From assembly GCA_013396655.1 (NCBI GenBank), contig WBMV01007323.1, forward strand, positions 898,106 to 962,105: a stretch of DNA of 64,000 nucleotides, given 5' to 3'. The notes beneath the pieces are model-generated. The model worked only from the letters and a program-made list of their open reading frames with translations. It did not search any database and was not told the origin of the DNA. This stretch comes from Campylorhamphus procurvoides. Taxonomy: Eukaryota > Chordata > Aves > Passeriformes > Dendrocolaptidae. Below, one piece after another: positions 47,639 to 60,231 of this stretch. Positions within the stretch are counted from its first letter, which is position 1. Every line of letters begins with the position of its first letter. The translations under genes and the position numbers were made by a program.

Positions 47639-50600
47639 GATATAAAGACAGCTGACTATGAAAGTGAAATAATGCAAAACGATTAAGTAATAGCACAGTT
47701 TGCCAGATGTGTAAACTGTTGTAAAGCACAGCTCTCATGCAGTGCTCACTCTGTAAGAGACAAAATATTCCAATACCATTATATGGACATATGACTGGTC
47801 ACCAAGTCCTGTCCCCTGCCAGCAAAGGAAACAATTCTATGCAATCCTTTCTGTAAAAGTCACACAAAAAGATGTTTTAAATATAAGAATAATAACTGCA
47901 ATCTGTAGAAGAAACAAGCTAAATCCAAGTAATATGTAGTTTCCTGTTATTCTAAAACATCTGCTTATACACCAGATTATAGAGAGAGACTATTGAAAGG
48001 AGATTACAGAAATTATGAGTTGAAAAGTAGCTTCACAAACCAGGTATTGTACAGCTGTGTGTTAAGGACTTTCAAATTTTGTAGTGATATATTCCTCCAG
48101 GAAGAAAGAATTTCAAAGTCAAGTATGAAGTTTAAAATTGCATGGGTATGACTGAACTTGATGTGAATGGAGATATGATGCATTAAGTTTTGAAAATACA
48201 CTTCCTTAAATTAGCTATACATGCTTCTGTGATCTGCTCTTTTGCTTATCTTACTCTTCCTTTCATACATGTTCATAAGTACTAGTTCTTTTTGTTTTAA
48301 AGAGAAGCTGTCCTTTTTTTCACTCAGTTATGATAAGAATTAAGATTCTTCTTTTTTTTCTTTTTTAATATCGTTAGGATCTTTCTTTTCTAGTTGGGTC
48401 ATCTAGTGACCAAAGTGGCTATCTTCTTTATAATTCAAATAATTATAAACCCAAAAGAGGACTTATGAAGAAAGCAAATCAACCTATTCTGATTGTTAAA
48501 ATTTGCTTTCTGGTACACTAATCAACTATCAAAATCCTAAAATTGCTTTACCTTCATTTCATTCTATTGTCTCAAGTATGTGCAGCACCAGTTAGAGAAA
48601 AACTGAGTAAAAGCTTTTACAGACAGATCATGAAGGAGATAGTCGACATAATAACTTTAGAGAGTCATAGATTTAAATTTTAATTAATTTTATTTTTTTA
48701 TTTATTTTCATAATGAAGTCCTAGTTTTATTCACTGCAATGTACAGGTAGCTCACATTAGGAACTTTGGAATTACTGTTTTATCAAAATACATCTTTTGC
48801 AACTATTTTGTCTCTGCTTTTAGATGGTGAGGGGAGTGGAGTACAAAAAATTGTGTTTGCTCATAAACACAATTTAGACATTTGAAGCTTGGTGACAAAC
48901 TCCATTACTGGTGTTTTGATCAAGGGTTCTAATTGCTTTTTGTTGTTGTTTTGGTTTGGGGTTTTGGGGATTTTGTTTAGTGCTGTTGTGATCAAATGAT
49001 GCAAATTATCGTTCAAACTCATAGTGTGTATTCCAAGTTGTCTGAATGTCTGAAAACATCAAGGATGCCAGAAGTGAGAGACGGAAACTGTAGTGCTTGA
49101 GATGCATAATGCAAAATCAAAACTTTTGCCTATTGAGCTTTATAGTATTTTTTATTAAACATACAGCTGCAGTATTCGGAACATAAGCCATAAGCCATTA
49201 AGTCATAAAATATGTATTGAAACTGAATTTATAAAAAAGTCAGAGAATAAATATGATTATATATGACAAGAAATGATGATAAAATATGGACACTAATTAT
49301 CAGAAGGGAGAAAATATAAATTTGTGGGCATTTTCATACTTGAACATTCATTTGATGAAAGATTGTCATAAACAAGCAAAACGATGACTTTAATAGCCCT
49401 ATTGTTTATTAGCATGTGTTTTTTAATCAAAACAAATAAAGCTAGAAAACTAGTCCGTATGAAGCCTTCTTACTAATTTTTTTTTTTTTTTAAATCCACA
49501 TTCAACTCTGAAATAAGAGGTCTGAAATGAGACCGGCTTGCATGTTTGATGTGCCCATAGTACTTAGTTACCAAGTAGCACAAAATATTCAATTGCAACA
49601 GAAGAATTTTAGTTTTCTTTCAGCCATTATTTTCGAGGGTAACATCTCAAAGCTTAGCACTTTACTCTGGATTCTGTTCAGTTGGCCCACAGCCACCTAA
49701 AGCCCCCTTTCCAATCAGTTGTGATCAAATGCATGAGGATGAGTTATGTAGTTCAAGATGAAGTAAAATCTTTAACCTTACCATTGGTCAAAATTTTGAT
49801 TTAGTCAATATGTTGAAATATATTGTTTACCCTGAAAAAAAATGTGTGAGCAAAGAAATAGATTAGGTTTCCTAGTTAATAAAATGCAAGATGGATTTTT
49901 TAAAAACACTATTTATTCATGCATGAAGTCAAATTGTTTCAATCACTCTTCTATAAGATTTGTCTGTAAAATTCAACTAATATTTTTTTAGGAAAAAATG
50001 TTCAAATTATTTGCATTAGAACAGAGCTTTTTTGTTGTGCTTCACGACTTGTAAACACATAACACAACAATTATATTTGTTCTTACTGGAAATCAGGCAG
50101 CAATTGCCTCATTTTCTTTCTTTCACATAGCCTGTTTTTAAGTGCTAAAGCCATTGTCTTCACAGGTAGTCTTAAAAAAACCCAAATAGTATTACTGGGA
50201 ATCATTCAAATAATGTAATAAAAGGTTTTTTTCAGCATATTTCCATGAAAAGTACTGTCTAGAAGAGAGAAGAAACAGGAGAAACAAGAAAAGAGATAAA
50301 AATAGTCTTGCTTTTCCTGTTTTATTATTTCTACCATATCAATGATTATCAATTTTCGTACTCAGATTGTTCCCATGTAATTAATTACTCTGGCAATCAG
50401 TACTTAAGAGAAAAATCTAAGGGGCTCTCTTTTACAGCCAGAATCCTCTTAGCTGTAGGACTAGTGTTTAAAAAGGACCAGATGAACAAGTATATCTCAA
50501 TTATTTACCTTGTCCTTATTTTCATTACTCATTTTAAACGGAAAAAACCCCATATCAGAACTGAATACCTCAAAGTCATTGCACAAAACTTCAGACTTTG

Positions 50601-53600
50601 ATACCATATTGTTGCCATAAATGTGTTACATACTTTCCTACTGCACTCTTTGCTCTACCTTCTGTTAAAATTCATCTGCAATTTTCCTTGGATCAAAGGT
50701 TTTGGCCCTTGGCAGGCAGCTCTAGACAGGCCACCTATTGCAATTAAGCAAGGCAACAGTCTATACAAAACACTAAAATACATGTCCAAGCACTTGGTCT
50801 AGACTTGAACTGGGATTTGAAAACTTTAAGAAGTCTGAAGATTTTAATACATCTAGAAAGATTATCTGAAGGGATATAAAACTAAAATTAAAAATGAGGA
50901 GCAAAATGTTGAAGAACAGGAGATACAATGATAAGCAAGATAAATATTAGAACAAGAAAAATACTACATGTCAATCACTTTTTGGGGTTCTATTCACACC
51001 ACAGTAACTGTTATTTTTCATTCTTAAACACAGAAAGCAGGCAGTGTCACTTCTTAATCATTCATGGCCTTAAACATTCATTCTTCTTAACATTTTGAAA
51101 TTTCAGGCAGCAGTTGTTTCTCTTAGACTTGGTATTTGTGAAGGATTTCCCTGAAGAGATCTGAGGGAATTGATTAAGGGGTTTGCTATATTTTTTTTCC
51201 AGTATGCTACGCTTCTACATACGTAAAGGTTAAAGTTTCATTTGGCTTTTTAAAAAGTTATTTATTTTAGAACTGTATTTAAAAATAAAATTTCATTTAA
51301 AAATGTATATACAAAATTCTTTTTCAAGGGTAAAACATCACCCAAGAGTGAAATTATATTAATTTGTTCAAGTTACTGGGAAAACTGTGGAAAATAGATA
51401 TCAGACTGATTTGAAATACAAATACTATTTTTATTTATTTATTTTGCCAACAAGATAAAGCTTTCAAAAAGTTATATTCTTTTTTTCTAGTGTGAGTCTA
51501 CCATACAAGTCCTTCTCCACTCTGCCAATAATCTAGGGTAGAACACTATTACATGCACTGGGAAATATCCATGGAGCAGTCCACTGTTATTTACTATTTT
51601 CCAGCATTTCCAGATGTGCCAAACATACTATTTGAATCCATACCAGATCTACTGTTAAAGCACAGTTTATTTAATGTCTGTGGTATGCTCATTAGTCCAG
51701 AATTTCTGGACAGGTAGAATTTGTCAATCATCAATTCTGCTGTACCCAAGATATCAGATGTGCTATTAGTACCTTGACAACACTTGCAGTTGAATGGAGA
51801 ATACCAGCAGAACATGTTCATTTTGCTGTTAGACATGACTTACAAAGAACTTATTCCAGGAGCACAAAAGAGGGAGAACATATCACAGATTTTTAAGAAA
51901 TGAGGTAATTTTTTCAATTCTATCATAGACGTTACCATTCAGAGTGGTAAGAGAACACTACGGTCAGTAGAGTTAAAATCTTTTTGTTTCCTGAAGTATC
52001 TTGATATTACAGCTGTGGTAAAGGTGTGCTGATCTGAACCATTTCACATGCCAAACTGCAGTACTACCACTATCTTGTTGTCTGAACACTTGCAAAATTT
52101 CTCTCACACAAACTTCTCTCATGCAATTTCAAGCTTAATTTAACTCATCTTACAGACATAGTAAAAGCGTGTCATATCCCACAGCAAACAGAGTTGAGCA
52201 CATATTGTGTGACTGTGTGTTTATCTAAGTAAATTCACTGGGGTTCTGTGGTCCCTGCTTTAGATGCAATCTATTACAGACAGTTGTAATTACGTCTTGG
52301 ATGATTGGCTGTGTTTTAAATTTTTGTTTTCCTTCTTCTCAAGCCTGAGAAGGCAAAATCAGTTCTGACCAATGGACCTTGTTTTTCTGCACTGTTGCTA
52401 ACTAAGCTGTTGTTATCTCAATATTTAATTTTTATTTTATTATGCAGCTCACCTCTCTCAATATTTGCCTACAGCCTTTCCCTGAAACTCTATCTTCATT
52501 AATTTTAGAATATTCCAGAGGTTCTTAACCTTCCAAGTAAGAAACACTAAACATTTTTTAAGCATCCAAATGAGATTCAGAAGAAAAGGTTCGGAAATGG
52601 GTAACAAAATAGTAAGAACAGATGTTAAACAATGTTCAAAGAAATAATTTTACAAACAATAGTTGTTTTGCAGTATGTATTGAGTTATGAAGCACTGTTG
52701 TAAGTCTCTAAGTCTCACTTCCAGACTTCAAAATTTGTTCTGTTGATGGGTGTGTATTTTTGCAATGAATACAAGAAAAGTTCCCTGAGGTTGGTCTTAA
52801 CGATGCACATCTAAGATACTGTCTAGTTGCTGGTTTGTGCTGTTTCAGTCAGAATATCAGAAAATCTCCCTGTGTTCTTAGTCTGGAAATTCATATTCTG
52901 TTCTTTGATTTATATTTTTTCACTGACCTTGTTTTCTTCCTCTTTTCAAACTACAAGCACTTCTTTATCAGGAGGAAAAATATGAAAGAAGGGATCAATG
53001 ATAATGTGAAGCACACCTGGAGCTATAAATTAAAACTAATTACGTGCATCGCCAAAGCATTTCTGCTATAATATACTGTTGAAATGGAAATGTTTTGTAA
53101 CAACCTCCTACTGGTTCACTTTTCCTTTCTGAAATAAAATGTTTATTTCAGGAGTAATATAAATTCTCTGATCTAGGTTCACCTCTGACTCTGAAGCTTC
53201 CCAAAATCTCAAAGCGATTAATGTATAAATGTCCTCATTATGGAAATTTATATATTTATTCAGTTATAAATATCTCAGACTTCTAAGAAACTTAGGGATA
53301 TAGGACATAAGGCTTGACTTTACTGAGCACAGGTGAGAAATATTTTCCATATGCATTTAGAAGTTGAGAAATGGACACAAGAATGGGAATGAGAGAGGAT
53401 ACTGAAACTGAAAATTCAGATATTTACTCATTGGGAAAAGAAAGCCAATGCATGTATTGCTTACAACATCAAAAATTCTCATTATGTTTTAATTTCATTG
53501 CAAATTGAGAATGAAATATTTCTACACACCATAGTATTGTCATATTTAAAGTAAAACGTTTGCAGGGAAAAAAAAAGGTTAATTGTCAAATAAATTGATT

Positions 53601-55016
53601 TTATCTGAAAGAAATTTGTAGATTTTCAGTTCTGAAAAAAACCCCAAACTAACAAATCCCTAGCAATAATGGAAACTATGGATCTCACAAATGCACAAAA
53701 TTAAATTACAATATGTATCTTTGAAAATTACCTGTGATCTTGATCGAGTTCTCAGGGTGTTATATATTCTGTATCCCTAACAACAATAAACAATTTTGAA
53801 AAGGAGTTTACTTGTGGTCACAATAAAATTAAATCTTTTCTTCATTTTTTTGAAAGGTCTTTTTCTTTATGGAATGCTTGCTTCACTGTGGAGGCATGTT
53901 CTTTTATTTAGATTTTCTTTCATTATCTTGGATATAATAGAAATATAACATGGTAATACAGAGATTACACGAACAGGTAAGAAGTCTGCAATAGAACTGA
54001 GATTGAACTCAGTAACTACCTCTATTATTCCTCATGAATTGACTGCCTTGCCTGTATCCTTCCCTAAAGTTTGATATTTCAAGTTAGGGACCATGCTATG
54101 TTGTATTCTTATACACTACTATTGATTCCCTCAGCCTTCTCCTAAAACTTAAAAGTGTTCTTATAGCTGCTGTCAAAACAACAGGAAGTAAACCAAACTG
54201 TTTAGGATGGTTCCTGTAAGACAAGTTATTTGAATGAATAATTCAAAGTCTTTACTTATTTTCTCAGTATGGATCTGAAAAAAATACAAATCTCAGTGCA
54301 GTAGCTTATGGGACTCCAGTAATGGCAATAGTTCTCTCCCACAAAAATGGATTTTGTGTATAAGATCCCTGAATTAGAGAGAGGAAATGACCTTAGGAGG
54401 AAACAGTGGTGGCAGAAGAAAGTGCAATCTTTTTTGGATAATGACTGGCAATAAAAATTATTTTCATCATAATGAATCTGTATGACAAAGACTCAAATAC
54501 TATCTAACTGTATGAAACAAGTTATAGAAAACACATTTTCATATTTAGGATTTGCAGTTCAGATTGATGCAAGATAAAGAATTGCCTCACAGAGAGAGAA
54601 AGAGTAGAGATTTATAAAGTAATAGTTTTGCTAACTAAAGAATACTTGAACCACATAATGTATAGAAAGTAAGAGCACAGTCCTGAGCCCTGCAAGCAGC
54701 TAAGCAGGCAAAAAGGAGATTGCCTAACAGACAGACAATGAGGGATCAGAAAGTATCCCGAACACTGCTACTACATTTGTTTAAGGAAAGTGCCCAATAC
54801 AAAACACTGCTGCTCAGACAGGAGTGTGAGCAGGAGTCACAGGTGGTTGTGACCTACATTTGCACTTCTCCTCCTGCAGAAGGAGCTTGCTTTCACAGGT
54901 CTCTCTCCCTCGGATCACTTTTCCACTGTCAATTTCTTGTGCTTCTACTCTGGTAACAAGGGAGTCTGCCCTGCATCTTCAGGTAAATAAACAACGTCTT
55001 GTTTTATAGTCAATTG
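47639..55016. other. Long non-coding stretch, nothing recognised
   Basis: More than 7 kb of AT-rich unique-looking DNA without a recognised transposon or gene. It includes a T/G-rich patch with GGGGTTTTGGGG (48937-48975), T runs near 48345 and 49480, and a less AT-rich patch at 54650-54990 that ends in a donor-like CAGGTAAATA. Open frames up to 97 codons (50308-50601) are featureless. Confidence 0.5.
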
Positions 55017-55107
55017 CTTGGTTGGTTGGGGCAGTGGTGTTTTTGTTTGTTTGTTTGTTTTTGTTTGGTTTGGTTTTTTTTGTGATTTGTTTTGTTTGTT
55101 TGTTTTA
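55017..55107 (+). repeat. (GTTT)n-like T/G-rich tract
   Basis: GTTT and GGTTTGGTTTT units over about 90 bp, low complexity and probably length-variable. Confidence 0.9.
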
Positions 55108-55682
55108 ATCTAGTGCTTCATTTCATTAATTTTGAGAAGTTTGCTCATTCCCATGTACTGCTAAAAGTATATGCTAAAAGCATATGCTCAAAATACATGT
55201 ATTGAACTGCTTTCAGATGGAAGGACATGCATTTGTTATGAACTTGCATTCCTAGCAATCATGAGGGTACGGTATCCAGATTTAGTTAAAGAGGAGAAGA
55301 ATTCCAGAAAGCCACTTTCAAATAGATAAGGGAAGGAGGTCCAGCTAGAAGGAGTGTTTTCAGGAACTGTGAAGTGGTCAAATCATTGCAGTAGTTTTCT
55401 ACCTATGACATCTCAGTCAACTTCAGTCAACTTCTGACTTTGATAGGAACTAAATTTGATCCTGTGAGAGATAGTTGTGTATTACTCTGTCTAAGGTACA
55501 GACAAGGACCAAGGAATAGAGGCAGGAGTCGTTAGACAGTTCATTTTGCCGAGCTGTTAAGCAATTCACTAATATGGCCACTGGTAACTAGTTCCAACAT
55601 ATGAGACTTTGGACATGAAAAGGTAGAAATTCCTCCTGACTTCCTAGAGAATTAATGCACACACTGAATATTAGAATTATCT
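55108..55682. other. Non-coding DNA with two tiny duplications
   Basis: A 13-bp unit (AAAAGTATATGCT then AAAAGCATATGCT, near 55162-55187) and a 10-bp unit (CAGTCAACTT twice, near 55414-55433) are locally duplicated. Nothing else was recognised. Confidence 0.6.
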
Positions 55683-55732
55683 TAGGAAATTCTAAGAGGC
55701 AAAATTTCTAAGTAGGAAATTCTGAGAGACAA
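55683..55732 (+). repeat. 30-bp-period direct repeat
   Basis: TAGGAAATTCTAAGAGGCAA at 55683-55702 recurs as TAGGAAATTCTGAGAGACAA at 55713-55732 with two differences. Confidence 0.85.
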
Positions 55733-56275
55733 TGAAGAGATACGTTATTATAATGCCAGTAATCCATCACGAGGCAAGATGAGCCAATGGGAGACAAGGA
55801 AAAGCAAGGAAGAAAAAGAAACAAGCCAAATCTTCTAGGTAGGCATTGGTATAAGCATAAACCAAAGAGAGCTGATTCAGTGCCTTTATTGGAACATGTA
55901 TCTACTTGTAAATTTATTAATTGAAGAAAATTTAGCCAGATGGACATTTTAAAGCAGGCTATTTGCAAGTAATTATTGATTATTACACTGTGATAATATA
56001 TCCCAAAGCTCACATATTTCTCATTTTAAAAAAATAAATGTGCAAGTTGAAAATCAGCTGAAGTCATCTCTGTTTAACAGGAGACAAGTGTTTATACCTG
56101 AGTTCTCTTGCTGATTTATCAGAAGAGAGAAAAAGAACACATTGTATTTATAGGAAACATCTATCAAAAGGACAGCTGGCTATTTTTAATTACTAAAATT
56201 CCAGCTACATTTTTATAAAGTCTCTTTTTATTCTTTGATACTTCTATTTGATTAATTAAATGTATGCAGAATGAT
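55733..56275. other. Non-coding DNA, nothing recognised
   Basis: AT-rich sequence. A 101-codon minus frame (55708-56013) is featureless and overlaps the direct repeat. Confidence 0.5.
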
Positions 56276-56293
56276 TAATTGATTAATCAATTA
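56276..56293. repeat. 18-bp perfect palindrome
   Basis: TAATTGATTAATCAATTA reads the same on both strands. It contains paired TAAT/ATTA cores of the kind bound by homeodomain proteins, but AT-rich DNA produces such sites by chance. Confidence 0.85.
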
Positions 56294-59200
56294 TTTTGTT
56301 ATTGCAAACTCTCTCTGAATATTTATTTTTATACTTATCTCTATGGAATAATCACTTTTAAATTTCAACGTGCTCATTAATGATGAAAAATAATTTTATC
56401 TTTTGGAGTATTTTTATCTATCAGGAGTTTACTGAGACATGTTTTCAGAAGTAATTATAAGTAGAAAGGATGAGTTATGAAAAAGAAAAAAAGAGTTATA
56501 GAAAGTGTAGCTATGTATTTCAATATCTAAGTATTACAACAACGGCAAACAAAGATTCAGACATATGCTTAAGCACCAGCACTAAGGTGCACAGCTCTGT
56601 GGGAAAGATGCTGCTGGACATGCAGATGGTAAGAAAGGAAAGGTCCTCAAAGTGCATAGGCAGTATCTTCTGGCTTCTGAGAGAGTTACACAGATAAAAG
56701 CACACTGATAAATTGGATTGCCCTCAGGATGTGGCTTCAGACCTTCTAACCTTTGTTCTATTCTTATCATGGTTTGAATGGTAAACTGAATCTGGCTCAG
56801 AGCTACCTGGAATGGAATTATATCCCAGATCTGTCCAAATCAACAGTGAGAAAATGGAAGTAGGTAGAATTTTAGCATTGACAGAAGTTAATTGAGTACC
56901 TTAAAAATTCAACTTACTAAAAGATTCATGAAGATGACTCAGAATGGTGTAGAATCTGGATTTTAGAACAGTGCTTATTATTTTTCTATGTACAGAATTG
57001 AATGTAAAAGTATGCAAACATACTTTTTGGTGGAGGTGAATGATTATGTGTCATATAATCACATGAAGAGATTTCATCCACTGAATATGATGAAAAACTA
57101 ATGAAAAAACAGTTGTTTTACCTGAACTGGGTGTTGCTTCTCAGTGATTAATAATAAAAAGGAGAATCCATGGGACAGCTTGCTTTCTACTGTGTCTTCT
57201 TGGATAGCACTTGAGCCAGTACAAAGTGCTCTAAGCTTTGAACCAGCAGTAGGTAACCTATGCTTAACATGAGTTCTGTACATTTTTTAAAAAACTCTAT
57301 TATTATTACTCTATTATTACTGAACTTTTCATCGGGGATGGAAGAGTCAATCCCAGCAAAATCAGGATGATGTTTTAATGAAATAAAAAAACCTCCCAAG
57401 ACTAAACCAAAGAAACCCAACTTGAACAAAATCCCTCACGATACTGAACATTCTAATAGAGGCTTTAATCATAAAACAAATAGAAGTGTTTGACCAAGGA
57501 ATTGTCTGTTTTCCATGTTAATAAAAAAAAAAAAAGGAAAAAAAAAAAGTCCAAATCAGCCATCTGTGTTTCTTCTTCTGTAACACAGCTAAAAGGAAGA
57601 AGAAGGCCATTTTTCTTTCTGGTATACATCCACAGGAGCAAGCAATAGAAAGTCAAATTTTGCAAGCAGCAATTTCCATCAATTCCAGGGCTTCTCTTCA
57701 GAGCATATTTAAAATAGAAAGGTGTTTTCTGTCACTCTTCCTCCTTTCTCTTGATTTCCCAGATCAGAAAAACTGAATGAGTGGTTCAAGTACTGTAAGA
57801 GTATCACATGGTCACTCAGCTGTGGTAGAAACTTAAGATTGTGTTGGTTCATTTGCATTTTTCTGTATTAAAAAAAAAAAGGCAAGACAACAAATGTTTG
57901 TACTGTTTCTTTAATTCTTATTGGCTTCTGTGTATTACATTGAAATGAATAGAGCTATGGAGAAGGTGCTCTGCAGAACTGCTAACTGGCATTATTTCCC
58001 CAATACGACCCTTCAGCAAAGTGCTTTTTGCAGTATTGCAAAATAAAAACAATCCACTAATTTGTTCTAAAGCCAGATTCTCTACCAGTTCTCATTACTC
58101 TCTAACAGTTGAGCTTGCCGCAGGCTAAGCATTTGTTTATATGTCTCTTGCTTCATTTGAAAGGAGTGTCAGCATAAAACCTATCAAGTTCTACAATGGG
58201 GTGTTGCAAAATACTGAGATAGTGAGAAATACTGAAAGCTGCAAGAACGTGGCAATGCATGAAGTTCTAGGAAAATGGAATAAAATGAAGAAATTACTGT
58301 CATTTGCCCTATTTACTTGTCTAAGCAACAGAAATCTCTCTGAATAAATGAGTCAATGACAGAGGTCTCCTGAATACAGTCAGCAGTAACAACACAATCT
58401 TATCTACTTTTTACTTTATTCAGCGGAGTCCCTCAGTGAGAAAGATGTCAACAAATTCAGATTTGTCCCTTTGTTTCTTACCACTTCCTTTTTAGAATAA
58501 GTGTATCTATACATCTGTATCTATATTGAGATACAGTTCATCTGTCATGTAAAAAGTACCACAGGTCCAATTATATATATAAGATTTATGTGAAAACAAA
58601 TTTTAAAACTTCATGTTTCACCCACAGTTTAACTATTAGAACGTGTGTATAAAAAATGGAGAAGCTACATCCAAATTTTGGATGGGTTTTTTCCATTGGG
58701 TGTTCATAGCTGATGTGAAGTGGGCTACGTGACACAGATTCCATGCATGGTGATACAGTATGAATTCAATATCATAAAATGTTTTGAGATTTTCTTGATG
58801 ATGTAATATTGAAGACCCTTTTGTGCTCCCCAGCACAAAACCAAAGGAAACATTATCTATGACTTTTATACTATCTAGATAACAAACAGTGATGTTAATG
58901 AATTTTTCATCGATTCCATACCAAAGTATTAATCTGCTAATATTTGGAAACCTAGTAAGCTTCCAAGACAAGATAGATAAGCATCGAAAATCAAAGAGAA
59001 ATGCAACCCACCAAATCTTACAATTCCACACATATGCAGAAGTACTTTACCCAATATAGGGAGCAGACAGAAGGGAGTTCACAACTTTGCTTTTTGTGTG
59101 ATTCAGAAACACAAGGAAGCCAATTGCAGGCCAAATCCTTATCATTCACCCAGTGACTATCCAGAAGGATGCACCTGACTATATGTATTAGTTTTACTTT

Positions 59201-59727
59201 GACATTTGAAACAGAACTAGAATCAGGTCTAGAAAATCTTTTCCTGAAAGAAAATTCTGTGCCTTCACCATATTAGAAATAAAATGCTTTGTTAGAGAAA
59301 GCACCTAGTGAATAGCCTAAGAAATACTGACAACTCAAGAAATAGTATCAGTTCAAATGCAGAGTAAATGAAACCTATCAGATTTTTGCACACTTCCATT
59401 GGAATGCTGAAATTGAGACACAGCTAATGGCATAGTTTCACAAAGACAAAAAGAAAGGACTTCATCTTAAGCACCCTATCTTTTCTCTTTCCTACAGATG
59501 ATATACGATCTGGCAAAGACAGTTAGGAGTGAAAATCAGAAGAATGTCATGCAGCAAAAAGCTATTGGAAAAAATTTATAATTATTGTTGTAAGAGGCTT
59601 CTGGAAGTTGGAATTCTGAGCATTGGTTCTAATAAATTCTTCATAATTGGCACTTAATATTAACCAAAATGTTCTATCGGATTTCTGGTCTCACATATGC
59701 TGCTGCTTTTTATTTGCCAGAAGTCAA
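56294..59727. other. Long non-coding stretch, nothing recognised
   Basis: AT-rich unique-looking DNA with A runs near 57523-57549 and 57869-57880. The longest frame (58636-59031, minus, 131 codons) resembles no known protein and fits chance. Confidence 0.5.
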
Positions 59728-60231
59728 AAAATCATTGAATTATTTAGGTTAGGGAAGACCTTTAGAATCATTGAATCCAACTGTTAACCTAGCACTGCAA
59801 AGTCTGCCAATAAACCACATTCCTAACTGCCACATCTACACATCTTTTAAATACCTTCAGTGATGGGGACTCTACCACATCCCTGGGAAGCCTGTTCCAA
59901 TGCCTGACCACCCTTTCACTGAGGACAATTTTCTTAATATTCAGTCTAAACCTTCCCTGGTGCAACTTGAGACTATTTTGTCTTGTCCTATTGCTTGGCA
60001 AGTGGGAGAAGAGACTGACTCTCAACCCACTACAACTTCCTTTAGTTTTAGAGATCAATAAGGTCCCACCAAACCTCCTTTTCTCCAGGCTAAACAAACC
60101 CAGCTCCCTCAGCTACTTCTCACAAGACTTGTGTTCCAGACTCTTTGCTTGCTTCATAGCCCTTCTCTGGACTCATTCCAGCACCTCAATGCCTTTTTGT
60201 AGTGAGGGGCCCAAAACTGAACACAGGATTT
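59728..60231 (-). mobile_element. CR1 LINE fragment with ORF2 C-terminus
   Basis: About 500 bp of CR1 in antisense orientation. Read on the minus strand it translates through [48 protein letters not shown] and [11 protein letters not shown], the conserved C-terminal end of CR1 ORF2 after the reverse transcriptase. The 102-codon frame at 59789-60097 is this remnant and not a host gene. The 3' tail (plus 59728-59785) retains the GGGAAGACCTTTAGAATCAT block but no clear octamers. The subfamily differs from the copies at 2434 and 19440. It is 5'-truncated. Confidence 0.92.

Noticed and set aside
58636..59031. 131-codon frame, minus strand, in non-repeat DNA
   Set aside because: It resembles no known protein and has no splice or promoter context. 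By a rough estimate from stop-codon frequency in AT-rich DNA, about one frame this long is expected by chance in 64 kb of six-frame sequence.
59789..60097. 102-codon frame reading like a conserved protein
   Set aside because: The conserved text is the CR1 ORF2 C-terminus, so it is a transposon remnant and not a host gene.
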